DNA of 42,928 nucleotides from JAFCEV01 sp964473005 (GTDB lineage: Archaea; Nanobdellota; Nanobdellia; Pacearchaeales; GW2011-AR1): positions 1 to 42,928 of the forward strand of contig CAYYME010000002.1 in the NCBI GenBank assembly GCA_964473005.1, read 5' to 3'. The translations under genes were made by a program, and so were the position numbers. Below the pieces are notes generated by a model that searched no databases, was not told the origin of the DNA, and saw nothing but the letters and a program-made list of their open reading frames with translations. Positions 20,611 through 28,743 of the stretch are shown here, one piece after another; the first letter of the stretch is position 1; every line of letters starts with the position of its first letter.

Positions 20611-22377
20611 TTATCTGCTCATATCTTTTAATTTTTTGAGAACTTCATCAAATTCCCCTGAACTTTTTCCAGGCTTTCTTGCAGGAAGGTGGCTTGCCGG
20701 ATAGTGGTGTGCAGGAGGCAGAATCTGTCTCTGCATTATTCTGTGCGGAGCAGAGGAGGAAGGGGGGAATCTGGGGGAAAAAGGACCTGGGCTTTCTTTT
20801 GGTTTTGATTTTCCTGATTTTAATCTAAGCCAGAATTCTCTTAATTTATTTCTGAAGATTATTCCAAGAACCACAAGAGCTATCAAAATTATCAGAATCC
20901 AGAGAAAGATACCTGATTTCTTCTTTTCTTGTTTTATGCAACAAACATCTCCTGAATATTCACAATCATAGTTGGAATTTTCCACATAACCCTCTCCGCA
21001 TTCAAAAGCCTCGCAAACTCCTTCATTATCTTCGCAATCAGAAACTTCTACGGTCTTTTTTTCGCAGGAACCCAAACAGCATTTCAAAGCATCTGATGCT
21101 TCCTGGACTATTCCGATGCATTTCTCATCAGAATCACATTCTTCCCCACTCATTTCTTTACAGGTTTTCATGACTGCGGGAGTATCACAACAGACGTCAG
21201 TAAAAGAAGAGCAGGCATAATCTTTCTCTGCTCCCCCTGCATCAAGACACGCTGCACTTGAGATACAATAATAGTGCATGTCTTCGCAGTCTGCTTCAAT
21301 CTCTCCGTCGCCACCTAAAGATTTTGGCCATACAGAATATAAAATAAATGCTGTGTCAAGAACATTTCCTGAATTCCAGCATCCTTCTTTGTCCTGCGAA
21401 CTCAGGAGCCAGGTTTCTGCTCTTGTTCTTTCGCTGGATTTTTCCAAAGCAAGCAGTGCAAGTGCAGTATCATAAAATTTATCTCCTGATTCATGCCAAT
21501 AACCGTTGCTGGTCTGCTTTGAGAGCAAATCAATTTTAAAATCACTATAATCTGTCAGAATGTATAAAAAAGATTCAGGAAGAACTTTAGGATTATCTTC
21601 TGCCATGGTAATCAGATAAGGGAGATAAGAATCTGTTTCTTCATCCAAAGAATCCAAAACCAGAACAGCCCATAATGTTCCCTCATAATCACAGACACCA
21701 CCATTTACAAAGCAGAAAGAATTTACTTTTTCTGTGATTGTTGAGCCTGCAGATGCAGAACTTGTCTTGTCTGAAACATAAATAGTGGAAGAGCCTTCTT
21801 TTCTGAATAATAAATTAGTAATAAAATTCTCGTCGCAGGAAATAGTAATTTCTTTTTCATAACAGGAAGAATCAACTTCCAGCCAATAGCCTGAACTTTC
21901 CAGAGTCAGGCAGTTTCCTGCACCAGAATTTATTTTTTTATCTTCCCCTATTCCAATATTATAATCTGAACTGCTGTAAGAAATTGTGCATGCTGATGCT
22001 CCTTCTGGCTCAATCTGGAGATACCAAGTTAAATCTGTGGTTGTTGAGTTCTGGGACAGCAGCCACTCTTCTGCCTTGCTGTATCCCCTGAAAGCCAGAA
22101 TTGCCTGGCTGGTAGCCATCACATTGCATTCTGCTTTTGGCCAGCACTCATCATTCTTAGATGCATCCTGAATTTCACTTTTGCATTTTCCGACTGCAAG
22201 CATGGAAAAAATCTGTGCTTTCAAAGAGAGCGATGAGCAGTCATCTATTTTTTCCTCGAGACAGGTGTACGCCTTAGTTATCTGAGTTTCATTTGATGCA
22301 AGAACAAACGGAAGAACAAACATCAAAAAAAACACCCCAAGCAAAAGCACCTTTTTTATCATAAGAGAAGTAATCAT
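20611..22377 (-). CDS. Secreted alpha/alpha-toroid (prenyltransferase-repeat) protein with cysteine-rich modules
   Basis: A 588-residue protein. A signal sequence (hydrophobic residues about 8-26, ending VLA) precedes a large ectodomain. Repeats such as YDTALALLALEKSSERTRAETW followed by WLLSSQDKEGCW and LDTAFILYSVW match the squalene-cyclase/prenyltransferase alpha-alpha barrel repeat. No DxDD cyclase motif or CGEQ thioester is seen. Three cysteine modules ending in CC follow (about 355-480), then one membrane span (about 490-510) and a Pro/Ser-rich basic cytoplasmic tail. The ATG overlaps the primase stop in ATGA. Role unknown; probably an extracellular binding or scaffold protein. Confidence 0.75.
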   Translation of the reverse strand: MITSLMIKKVLLLGVFFLMFVLPFVLASNETQITKAYTCLEEKIDDCSSLSLKAQIFSMLAVGKCKSEIQDASKNDECWPKAECNVMATSQAILAFRGYSKAEEWLLSQNSTTTDLTWYLQIEPEGASACTISYSSSDYNIGIGEDKKINSGAGNCLTLESSGYWLEVDSSCYEKEITISCDENFITNLLFRKEGSSTIYVSDKTSSASAGSTITEKVNSFCFVNGGVCDYEGTLWAVLVLDSLDEETDSYLPYLITMAEDNPKVLPESFLYILTDYSDFKIDLLSKQTSNGYWHESGDKFYDTALALLALEKSSERTRAETWLLSSQDKEGCWNSGNVLDTAFILYSVWPKSLGGDGEIEADCEDMHYYCISSAACLDAGGAEKDYACSSFTDVCCDTPAVMKTCKEMSGEECDSDEKCIGIVQEASDALKCCLGSCEKKTVEVSDCEDNEGVCEAFECGEGYVENSNYDCEYSGDVCCIKQEKKKSGIFLWILIILIALVVLGIIFRNKLREFWLRLKSGKSKPKESPGPFSPRFPPSSSAPHRIMQRQILPPAHHYPASHLPARKPGKSSGEFDEVLKKLKDMSR

Positions 22378-23648
22378 TTGTTATTTTTAAAAGTTGTTCT
22401 TTTTGGATAACCGAATGTTTTTTTCGCAACATAATTCACAGGATTTTTTATCATTCTGCAGAAAGTGTCAGGCTCGCAAACTGCTATTCCCTGATAATAC
22501 TCTTTGCAGTTCGGGGGCAGAACTGATTTGTTTCTGTACGTCCCTCTTAACTGGGCTTCAATTATTCCCTTCATTAAAGGAGGCTTGTTTTTTTCATTCC
22601 AGGAATAAATCCTTTTTTCAACTTCGTCCCTGTCAATTCCAAGAGAGCGGAAGAAATTCATAAGAATGAACACCGCCCTCTTTCTGCCGTCGGAAAGCCC
22701 GCCCAGAATTTTCCTTATGCAGGGAGGAAAATTATCTTCTGATAGATTAAGAATCTTTAGTGGTTTGAAATCTCCTTTTATCTGTTTTTCCTCTTCTTTT
22801 TCAGGATTATTTTCTTTATACCAGTCCAGGGCCTGCAGAAGAAGTTCTCTTGCCTCCCCTTCTTTTGATTCAGGAATAAAATTTTTTATTTCTGCTTTCA
22901 GAGGTTGTGCGTCGTTCACATCAAAATTCTTAATTTCGTCTTGATTCAGCACAACACTTGCCAGAGCAGTTTTTTCATGCAGAGAATAGGGAGTTCTGAA
23001 CAAATGCCTCGGAGAAACCAAAACTAAATCAGGCATGACTTCTTTCGGAGCCCTGAAGTCCTTCACATACTTGTTTGACTTTGCCAGTTTGCTTATTGCT
23101 TCAATCAGCTGTTTTTCTGTCTGCTGTGTGAGATATCTCGTAATTATTCTCGGCCATTCAGGAAACATGTCTGAAGTTTTAACCCCATTCACTTCTTTTG
23201 GAAAAGACTTCCATGGAACAATAATATGAAACCCCTTGCTTCCGGAGAATTTTACCCCCACATTTTTTACTCCGCTGAATTTAAGAAAATTAATTATTTT
23301 CTCTGCACAGATTTTGCTGTAATCAAGATACTTGCTGTCAATATCTATCAGCAAATCCCAGCCAATCCTGAATCTGTTAGCCTGTTCTTCGTTCATTCCT
23401 GTAACAATATTCATAGGCTCTTTCCAGATTTCCTCAGAACAATTGAAAGATGTCGCGCCTTTTTTTACAAGTTCAAAAATTTCTCCAGGATATTCAAAAG
23501 TGTCCGGACGTTTTCCAAACTCTTCAAAATACCTCGGGCAGATTTCCCGGTTTCTGCAGAATTCAAAAATCGCTTTCTGAACATCTTGCCTTGAATAATA
23601 TAAATTAGTCAGTTTCCTGATTCTTTTCTCACGAATAGTCTGCTCCAT
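22374..23648 (-). CDS. priS: DNA primase: PriS catalytic domain fused to PriL Fe-S domain
   Basis: A 424-residue single-chain primase. Residues 1-270 are PriS: catalytic acids D102 and D104 (LIDIDSKYLDY), the nucleotide-binding motif SGSKGFH (135-141) and the third-acid region DLVLVSPRHLFRTPYSLHEK (207-226). Residues about 295-410 match the PriL C-terminal Fe-S domain, with four cysteines C310, C381, C391 and C397 able to hold a 4Fe-4S cluster. The PriL N-terminal half is absent. Similar fusions are known in Nanoarchaeum and other DPANN archaea. The gene follows a Nudix gene by 1 nt and overlaps the next by 4 nt. Confidence 0.92.
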   Translation of the reverse strand: MEQTIREKRIRKLTNLYYSRQDVQKAIFEFCRNREICPRYFEEFGKRPDTFEYPGEIFELVKKGATSFNCSEEIWKEPMNIVTGMNEEQANRFRIGWDLLIDIDSKYLDYSKICAEKIINFLKFSGVKNVGVKFSGSKGFHIIVPWKSFPKEVNGVKTSDMFPEWPRIITRYLTQQTEKQLIEAISKLAKSNKYVKDFRAPKEVMPDLVLVSPRHLFRTPYSLHEKTALASVVLNQDEIKNFDVNDAQPLKAEIKNFIPESKEGEARELLLQALDWYKENNPEKEEEKQIKGDFKPLKILNLSEDNFPPCIRKILGGLSDGRKRAVFILMNFFRSLGIDRDEVEKRIYSWNEKNKPPLMKGIIEAQLRGTYRNKSVLPPNCKEYYQGIAVCEPDTFCRMIKNPVNYVAKKTFGYPKRTTFKNNK

Positions 23649-23649
23649 T

Positions 23650-24141
23650 TTATTTTATTGAATTAAGAAGAAATTGTTTAAAAGATTTGATTATGGTGGG
23701 ACCATCTTTTTTTGCTAAATTAATTAATTCATCTTTATCAAACCATCTAATCTCGGCTACTTCCTCTTTGTTAATTTTGAAATATTCCAAAGGTTTATCT
23801 AGCTTTAATAAAAACATTTGTGTAAAATGATTGTGGGGGTATTTAACCCTCTTCTTTATCCATTCTTTTACCTTGATATTTTGCAACCCTATCTCTTCAT
23901 CAGCTTCCTTGATTATATTTGATTCATATGTTTCTCCTTTCTCAACTGTTCCTGCTACTGCTGGGCCCCACATTCCAGGATCTTTTTTCTTTGTGAAAGC
24001 CCTCCTAGCCAGAAGAATTTGACCTTTATTATTTTCAATCCATAAAGCAGACACCCTATATATGTCCTTATTAGTTAAAGTCCCTCTCTCTTTATATCCT
24101 ATAATCTCATCCTTTTCATCAACAATTATTATCTTCTCCAT
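23650..24141 (-). CDS. Nudix hydrolase (IPP-isomerase/YfcD-like)
   Basis: A 163-residue Nudix protein. It opens with IIIVDEKDEIIGYKERG, typical of the IPP-isomerase-like/YfcD branch. The Nudix box is GTVEKGETYESNIIKEADEEIGL, where the usual Arg of REUXEE is Lys. The substrate is uncertain. It could be a house-cleaning enzyme rather than isopentenyl-diphosphate isomerase, which usually carries extra conserved Cys and Glu residues I do not see. A TATA-like element about 24 nt upstream on the minus strand starts the operon Nudix-primase-588-residue protein. Confidence 0.85.
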   Translation of the reverse strand: MEKIIIVDEKDEIIGYKERGTLTNKDIYRVSALWIENNKGQILLARRAFTKKKDPGMWGPAVAGTVEKGETYESNIIKEADEEIGLQNIKVKEWIKKRVKYPHNHFTQMFLLKLDKPLEYFKINKEEVAEIRWFDKDELINLAKKDGPTIIKSFKQFLLNSIK

Positions 24142-24222
24142 AAGAGAGACAATGTCTATTAATTTATATAATTACCCTCTCTCCACAACAACAATGCTTA
24201 AAAAATAAATAACTTTATTAAA

Positions 24223-24963
24223 ATGATGTTAATCAAATTAGAAAATCCAAGCCTGATATCAAAAGCCGTGGAGATAATCTCTGAATTGGTTACAGAAGTG
24301 AGAATAAAAGTAAATGAACTTGGGCTGAGCATAACAGCAATAGACCCTGCAAATGTTGCAATGGTTGGGTTCAGGCTCCCAAAAAATGCTTTTTCGCAGT
24401 TTGAGGCTGATAATGAGACTTTGGGAGTTAACCTCGACGATTTAAAGAGAATTCTGAAAAGATGCGGAGCAGGAGGCTCGCTGATTATCGAAAAAAAAGA
24501 GAATCTTCTGAAAATTCAGATTCAGGACAGAATCAAAAGGAGTTTTATGCTGAGTCTGCTGGATGTGGAAGGGGAAGAAATGGATTTCAATGCAAAAACA
24601 GCAAAAATGGAATTTGCTTCGCACATAGAAATGAGTTCAGTGGATTTGATTGATTCTGTCGAGGACTGCGCTGTAGTTTCTGATGCCTGCTCTTTTATAA
24701 TTGAATCAGGACGATTTATAATAGAGGCAAAAGGGCTGAATTCTGCGAGGGCAGAGTTTTCCGGCGACGAGGCGAAAATAAATGCAGAGAACTGCAGGGC
24801 AAAATATAGCCTAGAATATCTGCAGAAATTCATAAAAGGGGCCAAACTCTGCGAGAAGACAATTCTTGATTTTGCAGACGACCATCCTCTTAAAATAGAA
24901 TTTAAAACAGAATCCATAAGTTTGAGTTTTATTCTTGCTCCAAGAGTTGAGACTGAAGATTGA
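24223..24963 (+). CDS. pcn: DNA polymerase sliding clamp PCNA
   Basis: A 246-residue PCNA, the trimeric clamp that tethers replication proteins to DNA. Features include LVTEVRIKVNELGLSITAIDPANVAMVGFRLP, NLDDLKRILKRCG in domain 1, and the second domain with IESGRFIIEAKGLNSARAEF ending with PLKIEFKTESISLSFILAPRVE. Length is normal. Two ATGs (24223, 24226) are possible. A TATA-like CTTAAAAAATAAA lies about 24 nt upstream. It diverges from the Nudix-primase operon. Confidence 0.96.
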   Translation: MMLIKLENPSLISKAVEIISELVTEVRIKVNELGLSITAIDPANVAMVGFRLPKNAFSQFEADNETLGVNLDDLKRILKRCGAGGSLIIEKKENLLKIQIQDRIKRSFMLSLLDVEGEEMDFNAKTAKMEFASHIEMSSVDLIDSVEDCAVVSDACSFIIESGRFIIEAKGLNSARAEFSGDEAKINAENCRAKYSLEYLQKFIKGAKLCEKTILDFADDHPLKIEFKTESISLSFILAPRVETED

Positions 24964-25063
24964 AGCTAAAAAATTTATAAGTAATTGATTTGCATAGTGG
25001 GAAAATAATTTTAAGATAAACCAAGTAATGTTATGTTAATATGGATATCATGATTAAAATAAA

Positions 25064-25858
25064 ATGAGTTGGGGGCGGATGGTGGATATTGATAAAATTT
25101 TAAAGGTGGAATATCTTAAGAGATATATGAAAAGTCGTAGAGGGCAAGTTACAATATTTATTATAATTGCAATAGTGATTATCGTGGGAGCTATTGTTTT
25201 TTTTGCTGTCAGAGGTTCTTTAGAAAGTGAAGAAGAAATTCCTCAGGAAGTTGCGCCAATTGTGAATTTTGTCCAGGAATGCATGGATGCAACTTTAGAG
25301 AATGCTGTTTATAAAATTGCAGAGCAGGGAGGGTATTATAATATTCCTAAAACTAATTTAATTGATGTTTATGGTACAGAAATCTCTCTTTATTATCTGG
25401 ATTCAGAGAAGATTTCTCCGTCACTAAATAAAGTAGAAAAAGAAATTGAAGATTATTTTTCTGAATACATGAACTATTGCCTGAATTTTTCTGCATTTGA
25501 AGAGCAGGGATTTCAAATCAGCAAAAAGAATCTTTCTGCTTCAGGCAAAATTGGTGATGAAAGTATGCTTATTAAGATGAATTTCCCTCTCGCAATAAAG
25601 AAGGGGGAATCAGTTACAAAGATTAATAGATTTGAAGCAAAAATTAATTCTAATATTAAAAAACTGCATGAAGTTTCTGAAGAAATTGTAAATTCTTATG
25701 GGGAAAATCCCGGTTTTGTATGTTTAACATGCATTGAAGAAATAGCAAGCAAATATAATTTAGAGATAAAAGCAGCCCCTCTTTCAGATATAAATGTTAT
25801 ATTATTTTCAGTCGCAGATAATGAGAATGAATTAAAATGGATTTTTGCAGTGGAATAA
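25064..25858 (+). CDS. Pilin-like membrane protein with RGQ class III signal (paralogue 1)
   Basis: A 264-residue protein. An N-terminal basic leader ends in SRRGQVTIFIIIAIVIIVG, where the RG-Q junction fits prepilin peptidase cleavage and a 20-residue hydrophobic helix follows. The ectodomain begins with VNFVQECMDATLENAVYKIAEQGG, related to the start of the 27990 protein, and contains five cysteines. The start may be 25064 or 25079 (the latter preceded by GGGGGCGG). A possible TATA box at 24970-24980 would give a 60-nt leader. The next gene starts at the last base of the stop. Its partner is likely the 250-residue paralogue downstream. Confidence 0.75.
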   Translation: MSWGRMVDIDKILKVEYLKRYMKSRRGQVTIFIIIAIVIIVGAIVFFAVRGSLESEEEIPQEVAPIVNFVQECMDATLENAVYKIAEQGGYYNIPKTNLIDVYGTEISLYYLDSEKISPSLNKVEKEIEDYFSEYMNYCLNFSAFEEQGFQISKKNLSASGKIGDESMLIKMNFPLAIKKGESVTKINRFEAKINSNIKKLHEVSEEIVNSYGENPGFVCLTCIEEIASKYNLEIKAAPLSDINVILFSVADNENELKWIFAVE

Positions 25859-27756
25859 TGATAAAAAAAATTCTAAGCGGGCTCTGTGTTTTTATTTTCT
25901 TAATTGGACTAATTCCCTGTGCAGAAATCACTAAAGAAATAGGCGCAGAAGCATTTGAAAACATAGGAAATTTAATAAGTGATGAATTAGCAAATGAGGA
26001 CATAAGTGTAAAATGTGCTAATTTTATTAAAGAAGGTGACAGCAATAAAATTAATTTTTTTGGAGAATGTGCAAGTGCGAATATAAAAGGAAGTTTATTT
26101 GAAAATATAGATACAACTGAATTAGCATATATTGAATTGGACGGAAACGGAGAGTTTATCTCTTTTGATTTGACTGCAAGCGAAGATACTGTTTTTAGTT
26201 TTGGTGATAAAGGAACTTACATGCTTTCAAAAGGGAACAGAGTTATTTGTGACGGAAGCAAGGTAACAGTAAAAAAAGAAGAGGGGGGAGATTCTATTAG
26301 ATATTTTTTTGATGAGTCTATAGGGGATTCAAACTCTTTTGGTATTAAGATGATTGGCGAATCTATCAATTTTGAAAAGGATGCTGGAGGAAATTCTATT
26401 ATTGAAGGAAATTTTGAAATGGGTGTAAATAAAATCAGCGGCATTGGTGAGAGTATAGGAAAAGCAACTGTCTCAAAAAATGGCGAGATTTCAAAACTTT
26501 GGAAAGGCACAAATGCACTAGTATATAATATAGAGCATAAAACCATTGATGGAGATTTGAATCTTTATTATAATGATGAAACATTTGATATTTCTGCTCA
26601 TAACAATGAAAATTATTGTGTTTATGAAAAAGATGGTCTAAAGTTCGGAGGAAGCGGTTTTACAACAAAACTTGAAAAAGATAGTAAAATTTTTGGGTTT
26701 ATGAAGACAGATGCAGGAAAAACAGCAGATGTAGAGATAAGGATGGAAGAAGGGACTTTAGAACTGTCAAAAGATATAACTAAAACTGGCAGTTTGGCAC
26801 TTAATGCAAATGGTAAGGGAAATTTTATAATTGAAGATGGAGATGTGACTATTCAATCTATAAAAATATCTAAGATAGTTAATGGAGAGCTAATTTATAC
26901 TGGAGAAGATTCTCTTTTTGTTAGTTCTGCTAAGAATAAAGAAGAATTAATTTATTCTTATGATTTGAATTTTAATGACGGAAAATATAACTTAGAAGAT
27001 AATTTTTTCAAAAATAAAAATGGAAATATATTGGTTAATCTAAAAACACCCTGGGAAAGTGCTACATATAAAGCAACAAACTTTCCTATAACTAAAGAAG
27101 AAATAGAAGAAATAGAAAGAATAACAGGAGAAGGTACCCATCATAATTGGGGGTTTGCTTTTGAAGATGAAACATTAAATAAAAAGACGTATGAAGGAGT
27201 AAAAAGTGCGAATTTAAATAAAGAAGGAGTAACAATATCTACTGGAGAATTTGCTGCGACAGTGGCTGGAGAAGGTTGGTTTTATAAACCAACTGATACC
27301 ACTTTATCTGTTTGGGAAATATATAAAGGAGATCCTAATTATGAATTTCCTGCTGAACAAATGTCAGTGGGACTCCATAATCTACAAAGTCATTTTGGAG
27401 ATTTAAAGAAAATGGGTTTTATCCCTCCTGATTCTTCTCTTCATTATGGTTTTTTTGGAGTAGAAATAAGAGCAAAGGATTTATCTATTTTTACTGCCGG
27501 ATTATTAGCATATTTCAAATCACTTGCTAAAAAAGCTGTTGGAGAAGAAGAATGGAATAAACGTACAGCTAGTGAACAATTCGCTTTGACAACTTATGCT
27601 TATAATACAGGACACCCTGCTGGAAAAGATACACTCAAATATATACTTAACCCCGTAACTGTAGAAGAAGAATATAAAATTGGCAGTGCAGTAAAAAATG
27701 CAAAAATTAGGGAAGCAATTTATCTTGATTTAGAAAGATTATTTGAGCTTATTTAA
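25858..27756 (+). CDS. Secreted protein with lytic-transglycosylase-like C-terminal domain
   Basis: A 632-residue protein starting MIKKILSGLCVFIFLIGLIPC, a signal peptide whose CAE end could also be a lipobox-like site. About 400 residues of short beta-strand repeats follow (bactofilin- or beta-helix-like pattern). The last 130 residues hold SVGLHNLQ (about 503-510), IFTAGLLAYFKSL and ALTTYAYNTG (about 576-585), in the order and spacing of GH23/SLT transglycosylases (GLMQ motif, AG-YL helix, AYNAG motif). I cannot fix the catalytic Glu. I chose the ATG at 25858, coupled to the previous stop (TAATG). Domain assignment is tentative. Confidence 0.65.
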   Translation: MIKKILSGLCVFIFLIGLIPCAEITKEIGAEAFENIGNLISDELANEDISVKCANFIKEGDSNKINFFGECASANIKGSLFENIDTTELAYIELDGNGEFISFDLTASEDTVFSFGDKGTYMLSKGNRVICDGSKVTVKKEEGGDSIRYFFDESIGDSNSFGIKMIGESINFEKDAGGNSIIEGNFEMGVNKISGIGESIGKATVSKNGEISKLWKGTNALVYNIEHKTIDGDLNLYYNDETFDISAHNNENYCVYEKDGLKFGGSGFTTKLEKDSKIFGFMKTDAGKTADVEIRMEEGTLELSKDITKTGSLALNANGKGNFIIEDGDVTIQSIKISKIVNGELIYTGEDSLFVSSAKNKEELIYSYDLNFNDGKYNLEDNFFKNKNGNILVNLKTPWESATYKATNFPITKEEIEEIERITGEGTHHNWGFAFEDETLNKKTYEGVKSANLNKEGVTISTGEFAATVAGEGWFYKPTDTTLSVWEIYKGDPNYEFPAEQMSVGLHNLQSHFGDLKKMGFIPPDSSLHYGFFGVEIRAKDLSIFTAGLLAYFKSLAKKAVGEEEWNKRTASEQFALTTYAYNTGHPAGKDTLKYILNPVTVEEEYKIGSAVKNAKIREAIYLDLERLFELI

Positions 27757-27971
27757 TCCCTTGGAAAAATGCCAATCACTCCGGGAATTTCTATCTGAAC
27801 ATTGTTTAAATATTCTAAATTTAGGAATTTAACAATCATTTCGAAACTAGAACCCCCATCTATATTCATCGCTGTGTGAACATTAAATCCTTTGTCTGCC
27901 CTTGATTGCTTTCTTTTAAAAATCTTCCTGCAATTAAAATACAGCAAAACTAATGAAATATTTATAAACAA
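27753..27971 (-). pseudogene. Possible remnant of a phosphodiester glycosidase (NAGPA-like) C-terminus
   Basis: A 72-codon minus-strand frame. Its second half (NVHTAMNIDGGSSFEMIVKF and a final VIGIFPRD strand) resembles the C-terminal DGGSS motif region of phosphodiester-glycosidase (NAGPA-domain) proteins. The N-terminal two thirds of such a protein is missing and no promoter is evident. It overlaps the previous stop by 4 nt. It could be a decayed gene fragment, or a chance frame. Confidence 0.35.
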
Positions 27972-27989
27972 AAATATCGTATAAAACCT

Positions 27990-28742
27990 ATGAATAAAAA
28001 GGGGCAGGTTACTATCTTCATCATAATTGCCATAGTTATTATTGTACTGGGAATTTTGCTGTATCTCTTTTACCCAAAAATAAAGGCAGCAACAGAATTC
28101 GGAGCTAAAAACCCATCTGCTTTTATCCAGTCTTGCATCGAAGATAAAATTAAAGAAACAGCAGATATTCTTTCCCTACAGGGCGGAAGCATAAATCCAG
28201 AACACTATTTTACATATAATGATATTAATATTGAGTATCTCTGTTACACAAATAAAAATTATGATACATGCATTATACAACAGCCTCTTTTAAAACAGCA
28301 CATAGAATCTGAAATTAAAAATAATACTCAGGATGAAGCAGAGGCGTGTTTTCAGGATTTAAAAGAAAGTTATGAAAAAAAAGGATATAACGTTAATTTA
28401 GTTGAAGGTGAAACACTGGTTGAACTTCTCCCTGAAAGAATTGTGACAACTTTCAAAAATGAACTGACAGTTACAAAGGGAGAATCTGAAAGATATGAAA
28501 CCTTCAGTGTGGTTCTGAACAATAATCTTTATGAATTGATAAGCATTGCCAATAGCATAATTGCATGGGAAGCAACTTATGGAGACGCTGACCCAAGGAT
28601 TTACATGACATACTATCCTGATTTAAAAGTTGAAAAAAATTTAAGGGATGATGGGACAAGGATTTATGTTTTGACAAACAGAGACAAAGGAAATAAATTT
28701 CAGTTCGCGTCAAGGAGCCTTGTCTTCCCGCCAGGACACTAA
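27990..28742 (+). CDS. Pilin-like membrane protein with KGQ class III signal (paralogue 2)
   Basis: A 250-residue protein beginning MNKKGQVTIFIIIAIVIIVL, a canonical short class III signal (KKG-Q) and hydrophobic helix. The ectodomain starts FIQSCIEDKIKETADILSLQGG, parallel to the 25064 paralogue, and has five cysteines. A TATA-like ATTTATAAACA lies about 28 nt upstream. The 15 residues GQVTIFIIIAIVIIV are identical in the two paralogues although their codons differ at nine positions. It is followed after 1 nt by the 614-residue cysteine-rich gene. Confidence 0.78.
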   Translation: MNKKGQVTIFIIIAIVIIVLGILLYLFYPKIKAATEFGAKNPSAFIQSCIEDKIKETADILSLQGGSINPEHYFTYNDINIEYLCYTNKNYDTCIIQQPLLKQHIESEIKNNTQDEAEACFQDLKESYEKKGYNVNLVEGETLVELLPERIVTTFKNELTVTKGESERYETFSVVLNNNLYELISIANSIIAWEATYGDADPRIYMTYYPDLKVEKNLRDDGTRIYVLTNRDKGNKFQFASRSLVFPPGH

Positions 28743-28743
28743 G

